DNA from: Rickettsia typhi
Lineage (GTDB): Bacteria; Pseudomonadota; Alphaproteobacteria; Rickettsiales; Rickettsiaceae
NCBI GenBank assembly: GCA_945883665.1
Contig: CAMCXV010000005.1
Span: 1-39,815 of the forward strand
DNA: 39,815 nt
Direction of reading: 5' to 3'
Under the pieces are notes generated by a model. The model was not told the DNA's origin. It saw only the letters and a list, made by a program, of their open reading frames with translations, and ran no database searches. Position numbers and translations under genes: made by a program. This document shows, piece after piece, positions 7,402 through 17,355 of this stretch; positions within the stretch are counted from its first letter, which is position 1; each line of letters opens with the position of its first letter.

Positions 7402-7504
7402 TCAGTAAATTATTTTGATCAATGGTAAGGTTTGTGCAAAAGATTTTATATAAAATAAGTGCATCCATCGTGTTATTTTTAAAAAACTAACCCACAAGCA
7501 GATA

Positions 7505-8125
7505 ATGAATTCTAAAAAATACATTAGAGAGCAAATCTTAGAAGAAAGGAAAGGGTTTGATGAATATAAATTCCATGTGCAAAATGAATTAATTATAGAA
7601 AATATAAATATAATAGTTCAATCTTTGTACAAAGACTTAATAGCTCAAGAAAAAAGAGCTGTAAAATTTAAAACCCATAATATTGAAGTCTTAGATAATA
7701 GCAAAATAGTAGGTCTATATTTACCTATTAAAGGAGAACCTGATATAACAAAAATAATGTTATATAATAATTGGATCTTTGCTTTACCTAAAATAGAAGA
7801 TAATAAAATAAAATTTGTACATTATCAATTAGGGACAAAATTAGAAAAAACAGCAAAATCTATAATGCAACCTATATCAGATGTTAACGTTCAACCAATT
7901 ATAGTTATTGTACCAGCTCTTGCTTATAGTTTACAAGGTTATAGACTTGGTTTTGGTTCTGGACATTATGATAGATACCTCACAGAGCATACAGATTTTA
8001 ATAATAAACCTATTATTAAAATCGGCGTTTGTTTTAGTAAATATTTGCTTGAGTTTTTACCAACAGAAAGTCATGATATAAAATTTGACTATATTGCTAC
8101 TGATGAGATAATTCTAAAATTATGA
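7505..8125 (+). CDS. 5-formyltetrahydrofolate cyclo-ligase
   Basis: The enzyme (MTHFS/YgfA family) uses ATP to convert 5-formyl-THF to 5,10-methenyl-THF, returning it to the one-carbon folate pool. The 206-residue protein has the N-terminal basic helix (KKYIREQILEERKGF), the GLYLPIKGEPDI core strand, and the ATP-binding signature GYRLGFGSGHYDRYL near residues 146-160, all typical. The stop codon overlaps the start of the following cvpA gene by four bases (ATGA), so these genes form an operon with tatC and probably serS. In many bacteria 6S RNA precedes this gene, but the 103-base gap here shows no convincing 6S structure. Confidence 0.9.
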   Translation: MNSKKYIREQILEERKGFDEYKFHVQNELIIENINIIVQSLYKDLIAQEKRAVKFKTHNIEVLDNSKIVGLYLPIKGEPDITKIMLYNNWIFALPKIEDNKIKFVHYQLGTKLEKTAKSIMQPISDVNVQPIIVIVPALAYSLQGYRLGFGSGHYDRYLTEHTDFNNKPIIKIGVCFSKYLLEFLPTESHDIKFDYIATDEIILKL

Positions 8126-8823
8126 TGTTTAGTGTATTTGATATTATTATTTTTACCATAATTGCTATTTCAACAATTATGGGTTTATATAAAGGATTGC
8201 TTGGTATTGCAATTAACTTGTTAGGTTTCGTATCATCAATTGTCGCAGCAAGTTTTGCATTTCCATATATAGAAGAAGGTTTGAGGGGTCACGTTCAAAA
8301 TTCATTACTTTTGTCTATTCTAAGTGGCACAGTATCTTATGTTTGTTCTTTATTTATTTTAACATCAATTACATCAAGAATTAGCAATTTATTAACTTTT
8401 ATTAGCTGTGGTTTTGTTGATAGAACTTTAGGTGTTTTTACTGGTTTTGGAAGGGGAGTAATTATTGCTACAATAATATTTACATTAATAGTTATTTTCT
8501 CATCAGGATCATATTTAAAGGCGCAAAATGCACAAGAAGTGCTAAGCAATATCGATAATGAAAAATATCCAGTATGGTTGAAAGATTCAAAAACAACCAT
8601 TTATTTAGAAAAATCATTAAATAAATTAATTTCTTTCTTTCCGGAAGATTTCTTGAAATCAATTAAAACTCCTAATATGAATACAAAAAAGAATCAAGAT
8701 ATTATAGATGAAATAAAAAATAGAAAAGGTCTAGATTCCGGATCTTCAGTAATAAATCCAGTGATTGTAGATGAGGTTTTGAAAAATCATGAACAAGGGT
8801 CAAAAGATGTTATTACTCCATGA
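8122..8823 (+). CDS. CvpA family membrane protein
   Basis: The 233-residue protein has four hydrophobic segments within the first 130 residues and matches the CvpA (colicin V production) family: FDIIIFTIIAISTIMGLYKG at the start, then GFVDRTLGVFTGFGRGVII. The polar C-terminal tail of about 100 residues is cytoplasmic or periplasmic and poorly conserved. In other bacteria CvpA proteins contribute to envelope homeostasis; the precise role is unresolved. It overlaps both neighbours by four bases (ATGA at each end), indicating tight translational coupling with the folate enzyme upstream and tatC downstream. Confidence 0.85.
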   Translation: MMFSVFDIIIFTIIAISTIMGLYKGLLGIAINLLGFVSSIVAASFAFPYIEEGLRGHVQNSLLLSILSGTVSYVCSLFILTSITSRISNLLTFISCGFVDRTLGVFTGFGRGVIIATIIFTLIVIFSSGSYLKAQNAQEVLSNIDNEKYPVWLKDSKTTIYLEKSLNKLISFFPEDFLKSIKTPNMNTKKNQDIIDEIKNRKGLDSGSSVINPVIVDEVLKNHEQGSKDVITP

Positions 8824-9551
8824 AAGAATATAGTTTTAAAGAACATTTTTCAGAGCTAAAAAAACGTTTTTTAGTAATCATAGTTTTTTTTACTACTGCT
8901 TTTATAATTTGTTATTATTTTAGCGATGATATTTATAGTTTTATTTTAAAACCTTTGGCTAATGCAACAAATCATCACGAAAGAAAAATTATTTACACAG
9001 GTATGACAGAAGCTTTTTTCACTTATTTAAAACTAAGCTTTTGGGCCGCTTTTTTAATAATAATACCTGTTATTTCTTACCAATTATATGGTTTTATATC
9101 CCCTGGCTTATTAAAAAATGAAAAAAAATTTATATTACCTGCCTTAATAATTGCACCCTTGTTATTTTATCTTGGCGGATTATTTGTATTTTATTTTGTA
9201 ATGCCAAATGCTTGGCAGTTTTTTTTAAGCTTTGAAAATCAAAATTCTTTATTACCAATTGTTCTTGAAGCGCGTATTAGTGAGTATTTAAGCGTTGTAA
9301 TACAGCTTGTTACAGCTTTTGGATTAGCTTTTGAGCTTCCTATTGTAATGTTAATATTAAGCATATTAAATTTAGTCTCAGCCCAACAGCTAAAAAACAA
9401 AAGAAGGCTTGCTGTTGTAATAATTTTTATATCAGCTGCTATTTTAACACCACCTGATGTTCTAAGTCAGATAGCCCTTGCAATACCACTCATTCTATTA
9501 TATGAAATCTCAATAACTATATGTAATATTGTGGAAAATAGAGGGAAGTGA
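8820..9551 (+). CDS. tatC: Sec-independent protein translocase TatC
   Basis: TatC is the signal-recognising core of the twin-arginine translocase, which exports folded proteins across the inner membrane. The 243-residue protein has six membrane segments. Hallmarks are FKEHFSELKKRFLVI at the N-terminus (the E-L-x-x-R motif), the conserved YQLYGFISPGLLKNEKKF loop near residues 87-104, the FELPIVMLIL segment and AAILTPPDVLSQIALAIPL near the end. Its start overlaps the cvpA stop by four bases and serS follows five bases downstream. TatA and TatB genes are not in the window. The tatC-serS order also occurs in Rickettsia. Confidence 0.95.
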   Translation: MKEYSFKEHFSELKKRFLVIIVFFTTAFIICYYFSDDIYSFILKPLANATNHHERKIIYTGMTEAFFTYLKLSFWAAFLIIIPVISYQLYGFISPGLLKNEKKFILPALIIAPLLFYLGGLFVFYFVMPNAWQFFLSFENQNSLLPIVLEARISEYLSVVIQLVTAFGLAFELPIVMLILSILNLVSAQQLKNKRRLAVVIIFISAAILTPPDVLSQIALAIPLILLYEISITICNIVENRGK

Positions 9552-9555
9552 ATAA

Positions 9556-10830
9556 ATGTTAGATATAAAATGGATTCGAGATAATAGAGAAGAATTTGAA
9601 AATGCACTCTCAACAAGAGGTATAAAAATAGAAATTGATGATATTATTAGATTAGATGAAGAAAAACGTCAAATCACAACGTTGCTTCAAGAGTTTCAAA
9701 AAGCAAAAAATAAAAAAACAAAACAATTATCAACTTTACAAGGTAGACCATCAAGAGAATTTGAAAATATCAAAAGAGATGTAGAGCATATAAATGAAAA
9801 ACTAAAAGCATTATCTAAGGTCGCAGAAGATGGGCATAAGTTAAAAAATCTTTTAGATATGATTCCAAATTTACCAGCAAAAGATGTTCCTTATGGTGTA
9901 GATGAGAGCATGAATAAATTTATTCGCGATTTTAAGAAACCTATTACAAAATCTTATGCTAAGGAGCATTTTGAGTTGGGAAAAGATCTAGGCATGATGG
10001 ATTTTGAACAAACAGCAAAAATATCAGGTAGTAGATTTGTTACATTAAGAGGTCAATTATCAAATTTAGAACGAGCTTTATATAATTTTATGCTTGATAC
10101 CCATACTAGGGACTTTGGGTTTGAAGAAATTTCTCCACCATCTTTGGTCAAACCTGAGGCAATGTATAATACTGCGCAATTACCTAAACTAGCTGATGAA
10201 TCGTATGTAACTAGTGATAATAAATATAGGCTCATTCCAACTGGAGAGGTGCCATTGACAAACATGGTAGCAGACAAAATCTTAAAAAGAGATGAACTAC
10301 CAATTAGATATGTCGCATATACAAATTGTTATAGATCTGAGGCGGGTAGTGCTGGTAAAGATACAAGAGGGATGATTAGAAATCATCAGTTTGGGAAAGT
10401 GGAGCTTGTAACAATTACCACTCCGGAAGAGTCGGAATTAGAGCATGAAAATATGCTAAATGCCGCTGAAGAGATTTTAAAAAGACTGGATATTCCCTAT
10501 AGAGTAATGTTACTTTGTTCAGGAGATATGGGGTTTTCCGCAAAAAAGACTTACGATATAGAGGTTTGGCTTCCAGGTCAAAATAAGTATAGAGAGATTT
10601 CCAGCGTGTCAAATTGCGGCGATTTCCAAGCAAGAAGAATGAAGGCAAGATATAAAGAAATTAACGCAAGCCAAACTTGCTTTGTTCACACTTTAAATGG
10701 ATCTGGTCTTGCTGTTGGTAGAACATTGGTTGCTGTAATGGAGAACTATCAAAATGAGGATGGTTCAATAACAATACCTGATGTTTTAGTACCTTATATG
10801 AATGGAAAAACTTTAATTACAAAAAACTAA
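9556..10830 (+). CDS. serS: Seryl-tRNA synthetase
   Basis: SerRS charges tRNA-Ser, a cytosolic class II synthetase. The 424-residue protein starts [18 protein letters not shown], the standard opening. The long antiparallel coiled-coil arm that grips the tRNA variable arm spans about residues 28-100. The catalytic domain follows with TGEVPLTNM, class II motif 2 in [25 protein letters not shown] (shown here only by its ends: FRxE-type CYRSEAG and [10 protein letters not shown]), and motif 3 [18 protein letters not shown]. It is full length and ends the operon that begins with the cyclo-ligase gene. Confidence 0.96.
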   Translation: MLDIKWIRDNREEFENALSTRGIKIEIDDIIRLDEEKRQITTLLQEFQKAKNKKTKQLSTLQGRPSREFENIKRDVEHINEKLKALSKVAEDGHKLKNLLDMIPNLPAKDVPYGVDESMNKFIRDFKKPITKSYAKEHFELGKDLGMMDFEQTAKISGSRFVTLRGQLSNLERALYNFMLDTHTRDFGFEEISPPSLVKPEAMYNTAQLPKLADESYVTSDNKYRLIPTGEVPLTNMVADKILKRDELPIRYVAYTNCYRSEAGSAGKDTRGMIRNHQFGKVELVTITTPEESELEHENMLNAAEEILKRLDIPYRVMLLCSGDMGFSAKKTYDIEVWLPGQNKYREISSVSNCGDFQARRMKARYKEINASQTCFVHTLNGSGLAVGRTLVAVMENYQNEDGSITIPDVLVPYMNGKTLITKN

Positions 10831-10890
10831 ATTTTATATCTGGTTAATAAAATAAATGTGATAATTGACTGTTAAATTATTTTAATTTAT

Positions 10891-10919
10891 TTGGAAGAAA
10901 TGCGTAAAACTCTTATAAT
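10891..10919 (+). promoter_or_regulatory. Candidate sigma-70 promoter of the coiled-coil protein gene
   Basis: TTGGAA at 10891-10896 and a perfect TATAAT at 10914-10919 are separated by exactly 17 bases, about 28 bases before the ATG at 10947. This is one of the best promoter matches in the window. Confidence 0.55.
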
Positions 10920-10946
10920 TAGTCTATTATTAAACAAAAAATAATT

Positions 10947-11330
10947 ATGGCTCTGTTAAATACTCACGCCACAATTAAAGAATTCATAAAATACGGTTTT
11001 TCTGAAGATCAAGCAGAGGTTATAGTAAATGCAATTAATGATCAGAATACTGAATTAGTTACTAAAAATGATTTGAAAATCTCTATATCTGAGCTTAAAT
11101 CCGATCTTACGTCTGATATATCTAAGTTAAAATATGAACTAAAGTCTAATATTTCTGAACTTAAAGTATCTATAGCGGAGGTAAAAATTGATATCTTAAA
11201 ATGGATATTGCCATTTGTTGCTACTAATACTTTGGCAACTATTGGTTTGATAATTACAGCTTTTTGGAGATCTTATTATGATATTTGTGGCTTTAATATA
11301 ATTGGATATAGACCAATCAAAATTAGATAA
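10947..11330 (+). CDS. Small coiled-coil membrane protein, DUF1640-like
   Basis: The 127-residue protein starts MALLNTHATIKEFIKYGFSE and contains EDQAEVIVNAI, the signature of DUF1640-like proteins (the family that includes mitochondrial CCDC90/MCUR1 relatives and many small rickettsial proteins). Residues about 35-85 form a heptad-like coiled coil with repeated ISELK/DISKLKYELK units. One membrane segment lies near residues 87-108 (LPFVATNTLATIGLIITAFW). A short Tyr-rich tail follows. It has its own strong promoter and no operon partner. The role is unknown; the architecture suggests an oligomer tethered to the inner membrane. Confidence 0.7.
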   Translation: MALLNTHATIKEFIKYGFSEDQAEVIVNAINDQNTELVTKNDLKISISELKSDLTSDISKLKYELKSNISELKVSIAEVKIDILKWILPFVATNTLATIGLIITAFWRSYYDICGFNIIGYRPIKIR

Positions 11331-11480
11331 AAAATAAGAATCAGCTTTTTTTATAAAGATTTAATATATTATGAGTAATAATTTGATTTATTTCTTTATG
11401 ATCAAATTAAAAAAATGTATTATATATCTGGAATATGTTATTTTAAAATAATATAGATTATAAATTCATTGGGGCTTCCT

Positions 11481-12293
11481 ATGATAAAAATTTTATTTTT
11501 GATATTTAGTTTATTGAAAGTATCTACATGCCATGCTGATAAACCATACGAATGGCAGATAAATTTTCAAGAAGCTGCCAGTCCAATTATGGTTGAACTA
11601 CATTCTTTTCATAATTTTCTTCTTGTTGTTATAACAGCAATAGTAGTTTTTGTATCTGCATTATTAATTTATGTTGTATATAGATACAATGCAAAAAGTA
11701 ATCCAATTCCAGCTAACTTTACTCATAATATCACTATAGAAGTTGTTTGGACTATAATTCCTATAATAATATTGATTATTATAGCAATACCATCTTTTAG
11801 AATCCTTAAAATAGCCGAACATTCCCCTATTCCTGATTTAACAGTAAAGGTTGTGGGTTCTCAATGGTACTGGAGCTATTCCTATCCTGATAATGGTAAT
11901 ATTGAGTTTGACAGTAATATGATTCAAGAGAAAGACCTAAAACCAGGGCAAACAAGACTTTTAGAAGTAGACAACCGAGTTATTGTTCCACAGGGAGCGG
12001 TTGTAAAATTCTTAGTTACAGCTTCAGATGTAATACATAGTTTTGCAATTCCTTCTCTAGGAATCAAGACTGATGCAGTGCCTGGGAGAATAAACCAAAC
12101 TTGGACCAAAATAGATAAAATAGGTGTTTATTATGGTCAATGCTCTGAATTATGCGGAGTAAATCATGGTTTCATGCCGATAGCTATTCAGGTTGTAAGC
12201 AAGGAAGATTTTGCAGAATGGGTGAAAAATGCCGGAACAAAAACAGCATCTAGTGACTCAAAAATACGTTTTGCAAAAGTACGAGGAAATTAA
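11481..12293 (+). CDS. coxB: Cytochrome c oxidase subunit II
   Basis: Subunit II receives electrons from cytochrome c through its binuclear CuA centre. I start it at ATG 11481, which gives a signal-peptide-like MIKILFLIFSLLKVSTCHA; an in-frame TTG at 11469 is less likely. Two membrane helices follow (about residues 40-62 and 80-102). The periplasmic cupredoxin domain has SQWYWSYSYP, the CuA ligand His in VIHSFAIPSLG, and the CuA loop GQCSELCGVNHGFMP with two Cys, Glu, His and Met. The family member is complete. It leads the coxB-coxA-ctaB cluster, with coxA 28 bases downstream. Confidence 0.95.
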   Translation: MIKILFLIFSLLKVSTCHADKPYEWQINFQEAASPIMVELHSFHNFLLVVITAIVVFVSALLIYVVYRYNAKSNPIPANFTHNITIEVVWTIIPIIILIIIAIPSFRILKIAEHSPIPDLTVKVVGSQWYWSYSYPDNGNIEFDSNMIQEKDLKPGQTRLLEVDNRVIVPQGAVVKFLVTASDVIHSFAIPSLGIKTDAVPGRINQTWTKIDKIGVYYGQCSELCGVNHGFMPIAIQVVSKEDFAEWVKNAGTKTASSDSKIRFAKVRGN

Positions 12294-12321
12294 ATAAATA
12301 AAAATAGGGAAGATAATTTCT

Positions 12322-13896
12322 ATGTCAGATCACGAGCATGATTCCCCTAAGGGGTTGAAAAGATGGTTAATGTCCACAAACCACAAAGATATAGGTACCA
12401 TGTATATTATTTTTGCAATAATTGCTGGTTTAATAGGTGGGGCTTTTTCGGTTCTTTTTAGGATACAATTATCATCACCTGGCTCTCATTTTCTTGGTGG
12501 CGATCATCAATTTTATAACGTATTAATTACTGCTCATGCTTTGATTATGGTATTCTTCATGATTATGCCAGCTTTATTTGGAGGATTTGGAAATTGGTTT
12601 GTACCATTATTGATTGGCGCTCCTGACATGGCATTTCCCAGAATGAATAATGTAAGCTTTTGGCTTTTAGTTCCATCAATTAGTTTGTTATTACTATCTA
12701 GTTTAACAGATGGTGGTGCTGGAACTGGATGGACTATTTACCCACCACTTAGTAATTTATCTGGTCATCCTGGTGCAGCAGTTGACATGGCGATATTTAG
12801 TTTACATCTTGCTGGTATGTCTTCTATTTTAGGAGCAATAAATATGATTGTAACTATATTTAATATGCGTGCTCCAGGAATGGGGATGTTTAAATTGCCT
12901 TTATTCGTATGGTCTATATTAATTACTGCATTTTTACTTGTTCTTGCTTTGCCTGTGCTTGCAGGAGCAATAACTATGTTACTTACTGATAGAAATTTTG
13001 GAACTAATTTTTTTAAACCAGATGGCGGTGGTGATCCAGTTCTATTTCAGCATTTATTTTGGTTTTTTGGGCATCCTGAAGTATATATTATCATTCTTCC
13101 TGGGTTTGGTATTGTAAGTCAAGTAATCGCAACATTTTCTCGTAAAAAAATATTTGGCTATACTGGTATGGTTTGCGCAATGGCTATTATTGGTTTTGTT
13201 GGATTTGTAGTTTGGGCACATCATATGTTCACTGTTGGATTATCCTACAATGCTCTTTTGTATTTTACAGCTGGCACAATGATTATTGCTGTTCCTACTG
13301 GTATCAAAATATTTAGCTGGATAGCTACAATGTGGGGTGGATCTATTTCTTTTAAAACGCCAATGTTGTTTTCAATAGGTTTTATTCTGCTATTTACTAT
13401 TGGTGGTGTTACTGGCATTGTTCTGTCCAATTCAGCTTTAGACAGAGTTTTGCACGATACTTATTACGTAGTAGCTCATTTCCATTACACAATGTCTCTT
13501 GGAGCTTTATTTACTGCTTTTGCTGGTTTTTATTATTGGTTTGGCAAAATGTCTGGGCGTCAATATCCTGAATGGATGGGGAAAACACATTTTTGGATTA
13601 CATTTATTAGTGTTAACTTAACTTTCTTTCCGCAACATTTCTTAGGATTAGCTGGAATGCCAAGAAGGATTCCAGATTATCCAGATGCTTTTGCTGGTTG
13701 GAATTTGGTGTCTTCGATAGGATCATATATTTCATTTGCTGGAGCGCTTTTCTTTGTCTATATTATTTTTTATACATTAAAGTTTGGTGAAAAATGTGGC
13801 GATAATCCTTGGGGTGAAGGGGCTGACACTCTTGAATGGACTATTTCTTCTCCTCCTCCTTACCACAGTTTTGAAACACAGCCAATAATCAAGTAA
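12322..13896 (+). CDS. coxA: Cytochrome c oxidase subunit I
   Basis: This is the catalytic core of the aa3-type oxidase, reducing oxygen to water and pumping protons. The 524-residue protein has twelve membrane helices and opens with [19 protein letters not shown]. The low-spin heme a ligand is in [11 protein letters not shown], the CuB ligands are in [15 protein letters not shown] and WAHHMFTVG, and the high-spin heme and second axial ligands are in [12 protein letters not shown]. The Tyr of HPEVY forms the His-Tyr crosslink. A GGGAAG-type ribosome binding site sits just upstream. ctaB starts three bases after the stop, so heme delivery is co-expressed. Confidence 0.97.
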   Translation: MSDHEHDSPKGLKRWLMSTNHKDIGTMYIIFAIIAGLIGGAFSVLFRIQLSSPGSHFLGGDHQFYNVLITAHALIMVFFMIMPALFGGFGNWFVPLLIGAPDMAFPRMNNVSFWLLVPSISLLLLSSLTDGGAGTGWTIYPPLSNLSGHPGAAVDMAIFSLHLAGMSSILGAINMIVTIFNMRAPGMGMFKLPLFVWSILITAFLLVLALPVLAGAITMLLTDRNFGTNFFKPDGGGDPVLFQHLFWFFGHPEVYIIILPGFGIVSQVIATFSRKKIFGYTGMVCAMAIIGFVGFVVWAHHMFTVGLSYNALLYFTAGTMIIAVPTGIKIFSWIATMWGGSISFKTPMLFSIGFILLFTIGGVTGIVLSNSALDRVLHDTYYVVAHFHYTMSLGALFTAFAGFYYWFGKMSGRQYPEWMGKTHFWITFISVNLTFFPQHFLGLAGMPRRIPDYPDAFAGWNLVSSIGSYISFAGALFFVYIIFYTLKFGEKCGDNPWGEGADTLEWTISSPPPYHSFETQPIIK

Positions 13897-13899
13897 CTA

Positions 13900-14799
13900 A
13901 TGACTAATATTAATTCATCTACAATATCCTATGAAAATAATATAGGTGGTTCAATTAAAGATTATTTCATGCTAATGAAACCACGAGTTATGTCACTTGT
14001 GGTTTTTACAGCTTTCTCTGGAATGTTTTTAGCTCCCGGTAATATTCATCCTTTAATTGCTTTTGTAGCTATTTTATGTATTACAATTGGTGCTGGCTCT
14101 GCAGCTGCAATCAATATGTGGTATGATAGAGATATAGATGCTATTATGAAAAGAACTCAAAAAAGACCTATAATCACTGGATCTATAAAAGCTGAAGAAG
14201 CACTTTCATTTGGTATTATTACTGGAACCATATCAGTAATAATAATGGCATTATTGGTGAATATTGTTTCAGCTATCTTGCTTGCTTTTACTATACTCTA
14301 TTATATTTACATTTATACAATTTGGTTAAAAAGAACTTCGGTGCAAAATGTAGTAATAGGTGGTGTTGCTGGAGCATTGCCACCAATGATTGGATGGGCA
14401 TCAATAAATGGTGAGATATCATGGCAATCTTTTTCTCTTTTTGCCATTATTTTTATTTGGACTCCTCCGCACTCTTGGGCTCTTGCATTATTTAGATCTG
14501 ATGATTATAAAAATTGCAATGTTCCAATGATGCCTGTAATTAAAGGCTCATTATATACAAAAAAACAAATTATGTTTTACAGTATATTAATGTTTTTTGT
14601 AAGCTTATGGCCCTACTTTTTAAATATTAGCAATATTTTATATTTAATTACTACCATTATTATTGACGCGTTTTTCTTCTATTATGTAATTTGTCTCTTC
14701 AGAAAGAATGATCAAAATCAAGCGGCAAAAAAGCTATTTTGGTATTCAATAATTTATTTATTTATTATTTTTTTTAGTTTAATCTTGTTCAAGAGATAA
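13900..14799 (+). CDS. ctaB: Protoheme IX farnesyltransferase (heme O synthase)
   Basis: CtaB/CyoE attaches a farnesyl group to protoheme to make heme O, the precursor of the heme A used by the oxidase encoded just upstream. The 299-residue protein is a UbiA-family prenyltransferase with about nine membrane segments. The two Asp-rich motifs are visible: [20 protein letters not shown] near residues 71-90 and the second loop region [16 protein letters not shown] near residues 203-218. It ends 10 bases from the stop of the convergent GST-like gene; no clear terminator hairpin separates them. Confidence 0.94.
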   Translation: MTNINSSTISYENNIGGSIKDYFMLMKPRVMSLVVFTAFSGMFLAPGNIHPLIAFVAILCITIGAGSAAAINMWYDRDIDAIMKRTQKRPIITGSIKAEEALSFGIITGTISVIIMALLVNIVSAILLAFTILYYIYIYTIWLKRTSVQNVVIGGVAGALPPMIGWASINGEISWQSFSLFAIIFIWTPPHSWALALFRSDDYKNCNVPMMPVIKGSLYTKKQIMFYSILMFFVSLWPYFLNISNILYLITTIIIDAFFFYYVICLFRKNDQNQAAKKLFWYSIIYLFIIFFSLILFKR

Positions 14800-14809
14800 T
14801 AAAAAGACT

Positions 14810-15475
14810 TTAAAAATCAAGATTTGCATAGTCTTTTTGCGGAGTAAAGCCAGCTATATTATCTTGTAGAATTGTTCTAAAACTAGGGCGGGATTTTATG
14901 ATAGAGTACCATTCTTTGATTAAAGGGAATTTATCCCAATTGATTTCAGCAAAATAATCGATAGTTGAAATATGTGATGCTACTACTATATCTGCGCAAG
15001 TAAGATGTTCTGAAACAATGTATGAGTGAGCTTCTAAACTTGATGTTATATATTTAAGATGATGTAATAAATTTGTTTTTGCAGCGCGAATATAGTCACT
15101 TCTTGGTCCTCCAATTCTTCTAAGAAGTCTTATCATTTTTTCTTCAAGAATAATTTTACTTACCTCTCGATAAAATTTTTCGTTAAACCAGTAAATTTCC
15201 TGTCTTACTAAATTTTTTTCTTGTGAAATTTTGGGCATTAGATAGAAATTGTCAAAATTTTCTTTAAAAAATTCAGTAATTGCATAATAACCAATTATAG
15301 CTTCTTTATCAAAAATAATTATCGGAACGGTGGATGCTGGGTTAAGCTTAACAAATTCTACTCTTCTTTCCCAGTATGATTCTTTGATTATATCTGCCTC
15401 AAGATTAAGCTCTTTCAAATAGACTCTTATTTGACGAGAAATAGGGCATATTGGATAGTGAAAAAATTTGATCAT
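14810..15475 (-). CDS. Glutathione S-transferase family protein
   Basis: The 221-residue protein has an N-terminal thioredoxin-like domain (residues 1-80) with FHYPICPISRQIRVYL, in which CPIS occupies the active-site position, and the cis-Pro motif ASTVPIII. The helical C-terminal domain holds CADIVVASHISTIDYF, the GST N-capping box region. This is the set expected for small alphaproteobacterial and rickettsial GST homologues. Substrate is unknown; possibilities are glutathione-dependent detoxification or maleylacetoacetate-isomerase-like chemistry. It lies downstream of the RNase P RNA gene on the same strand. Confidence 0.85.
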   Translation of the reverse strand: MIKFFHYPICPISRQIRVYLKELNLEADIIKESYWERRVEFVKLNPASTVPIIIFDKEAIIGYYAITEFFKENFDNFYLMPKISQEKNLVRQEIYWFNEKFYREVSKIILEEKMIRLLRRIGGPRSDYIRAAKTNLLHHLKYITSSLEAHSYIVSEHLTCADIVVASHISTIDYFAEINWDKFPLIKEWYSIIKSRPSFRTILQDNIAGFTPQKDYANLDF

Positions 15476-15529
15476 TTTGTTAGTGTCGCCATCAAAAAAT
15501 AATTTTGGAAAATTTTAAAGTTGAAAGAT

Positions 15530-15556
15530 CAAAGCAAGAAGGTTTCCTTCGCTTTG
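15530..15556 (-). terminator. Stem-loop downstream of RNase P RNA
   Basis: AAAGC-GAAGG with loop AAA and CCTTC-(TT)-GCTTT forms a stem of about 11 base pairs with a two-base bulge. It starts about 10 bases after the end of the RNase P RNA on the minus strand, so it probably ends that transcript. In the plus direction it is followed by GTTTTT, so it could act in both directions. Confidence 0.5.
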
Positions 15557-15565
15557 TTTTTAAAT

Positions 15566-15942
15566 TAATGATGGTCTATAAGCCGGATTCTGTATAAGTA
15601 AACTTACCGCAGTTATTTATCTAGGATAAACGTTACCATTTACCTCAAGCAATCTACCCGCATGATGTCTAGTTACAGACAACTAGGAATTTACATTCGA
15701 TCATGCCTATTTGATTTTGCTCCTGATGGGGTTTGCCAAGCGATTCTTGTTACCAAGAAATCCGGTGCGCTCTTACCGCACCATTTCACCCTTACCAAAT
15801 TAATGGCGGTATCTTTCTGTTGCACTTTCCCTAAAACACCCTTAAAGATGCCCCGCTGGACGTTATCCAGCATCATGTCTGTATGGAGTCCGGACTTTCC
15901 TCGTCAAATAAAAATTGACGCAACTGCGCGACCACCATTGTT
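15566..15942 (-). ncRNA. rnpB: RNase P RNA (bacterial class A)
   Basis: RNase P RNA is the catalytic RNA that trims the 5' leaders of tRNA precursors. On the minus strand the universal sequence GAGGAAAGTCCGGACTCC begins near 15904, and the 3' conserved GAATCCGGCTTATAGACCATC ends at 15570 (shown by its core CCGGCTTATAGACC). The ends pair as helix P1: AATGGTGGTC near 15930-15939 with GACCATCATT near 15567-15576, one pair being G-U. Length is about 377 bases, as expected for type A. Plus- and minus-strand open frames across this interval are spurious. Ends are accurate to a few bases. Confidence 0.95.
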
Positions 15943-16061
15943 TTGGATTCTAAGATTTTCGTTCAAATCTGTCAATTAGAATTTATATAAATCTATGAGA
16001 TTGTTATATACTCTTTGCATTGTAATAGTATGAATTGAAGATAAAAATAGCATTTGTGAGT

Positions 16062-16853
16062 TTAATCCACCTTATAAATCGCTATTACTGGAGCATGATC
16101 TGATGGTTTATCTTGCTCTCTTGAAATGTAGTTTATAAAACAATTTTGTAAAAACGGTAATGTATTGATAGTAGAAATAATCGAATCTATTCTCATACCC
16201 TTATTTTGTTCGAACGCTCCAGCTCTATAATCCCACCAAGAATATTCTTGTTTTTCTGGATTCGTGATTCTAAAATTATCAACAAAATCAGAATTCAAGA
16301 TTGTTCGCATTTTTTCTTTTTCTAAAATTGTACAACAAGTAGTATTTTGTAAATTAATTGGATCGTAAACATCAAGATCAAAAGGAGCTATGTTATAATC
16401 TGCGCCAATGAGCAATTTTTCATCATAAGATGATAAATAGTTTATATATTTAATAAATTGGTCGTAAAATTCTAATTTCATTTGAAATTTATCACTACCA
16501 ACAATACCACCATTTGGTGCGTATAGAGATATTACTCTGGTAAAACCCATAAAACTATTAAAACAAATTTCGATAAATCTAGCTTGATCAGGAGCTGGAT
16601 TATTTGCAAAATCAATTTTTATTTCATCAGCTGGTATTTTTGAGAGAATAGCAACGCCATTATAAGATTTCTGTCCATTAATATATAAATTATAAGACAG
16701 ATGCGAGAGAGCATCATATGGAAATTTAGCAGTTTCACATTTCAATTCTTGTAAACAAATAACATCTGGGTCATGTTGTTTTATAAATTCAATTAAATGA
16801 TTAATCCTCATATTAATTGAATTTATATTCCAAGTTGCTATTTTAAATTCCAT
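16062..16853 (-). CDS. xthA: Exodeoxyribonuclease III
   Basis: The AP endonuclease/3'-exonuclease acts in base excision repair. The 263-residue protein has the endonuclease/exonuclease/phosphatase fold: IATWNINSINMR at the start, VICLQELK with the metal-binding Glu36, YNGVAILSK, the LIGADYNIAPFDLDVYDP catalytic loop and the terminal SDHAPVIAIY with the catalytic Asp-His pair. Residues WWDYRAGAFEQNKGMRID match the DNA-binding loop of the family. Full length. It stands alone on the minus strand between tRNA-Phe and RNase P RNA. Confidence 0.93.
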   Translation of the reverse strand: MEFKIATWNINSINMRINHLIEFIKQHDPDVICLQELKCETAKFPYDALSHLSYNLYINGQKSYNGVAILSKIPADEIKIDFANNPAPDQARFIEICFNSFMGFTRVISLYAPNGGIVGSDKFQMKLEFYDQFIKYINYLSSYDEKLLIGADYNIAPFDLDVYDPINLQNTTCCTILEKEKMRTILNSDFVDNFRITNPEKQEYSWWDYRAGAFEQNKGMRIDSIISTINTLPFLQNCFINYISREQDKPSDHAPVIAIYKVD

Positions 16854-17012
16854 AATGTTTTTTTGAATTATTCAATATTCCTATAGTATAATTTGCTTAA
16901 ATGCCAATAACAATATTAAATCTCTATTAATCGGTCATTAGATCTAATCTAAATGAACATTATTAATACAATACTTAATTAAAAATGGGGATTGGGTAAT
17001 AAAGAAATTAAG

Positions 17013-17088
17013 TGGTGGCCAGGGCCGGGATCGAACCGGCGACACAAGGATTTTCAGTCCTTTGCTCTACCAACTGAGCTACCTGGCC
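17013..17088 (-). tRNA. tRNA-Phe (anticodon GAA)
   Basis: A 76-base cloverleaf on the minus strand with acceptor GGCCAGG pairing with CCTGGCC (17082-17088 and 17017-17023). The D arm begins AGCTCAGTTGG, the anticodon loop is CTGAAAA with GAA at 17053-17055, and the T arm contains GGTTCGATCC. The 3' CCA is encoded (17013-17015). Confidence 0.98.
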
Positions 17089-17281
17089 AAGTTTCAAAAT
17101 TATTTAATCAAATAATAAATTTTGTAATTAGAAATACTCATTAAGCCAGTTTATAATCAATAAAACTTGTTATGTCTATAAGAAAATTTCTAAAAATAAC
17201 TTGACTAGTAATTATAGTGTGTGGTTATGTTTAATTTTCAATATGCTGTTGTGATTTTCTTGTGAAAAATACCAAAGAAAC

Positions 17282-17310
17282 TTGAAAAGATTTATGTTAG
17301 TTTATATAAT
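17282..17310 (+). promoter_or_regulatory. Candidate sigma-70 promoter of the sdh operon
   Basis: TTGAAA at 17282-17287 and a perfect TATAAT at 17305-17310 are 17 bases apart, about 46 bases upstream of the sdhC ATG. A weaker TTGACT lies further upstream near 17200. Confidence 0.6.
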
Positions 17311-17355
17311 TAAATTTCTGTTATAGAATGTTTTAAGTAAAGCTTGGTACTGGTT

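Noticed and set aside
7402..7504. 6S RNA before the 5-formyl-THF cyclo-ligase gene
   Set aside because: This is a common place for 6S RNA, but the gap is only 103 bases and I found no long complementary arms.
15662..15979. Open reading frame of about 105 codons on the plus strand, and a shorter one on the minus strand
   Set aside because: Both lie over the RNase P RNA, whose conserved core and P1 helix are clear; the translations resemble nothing known.
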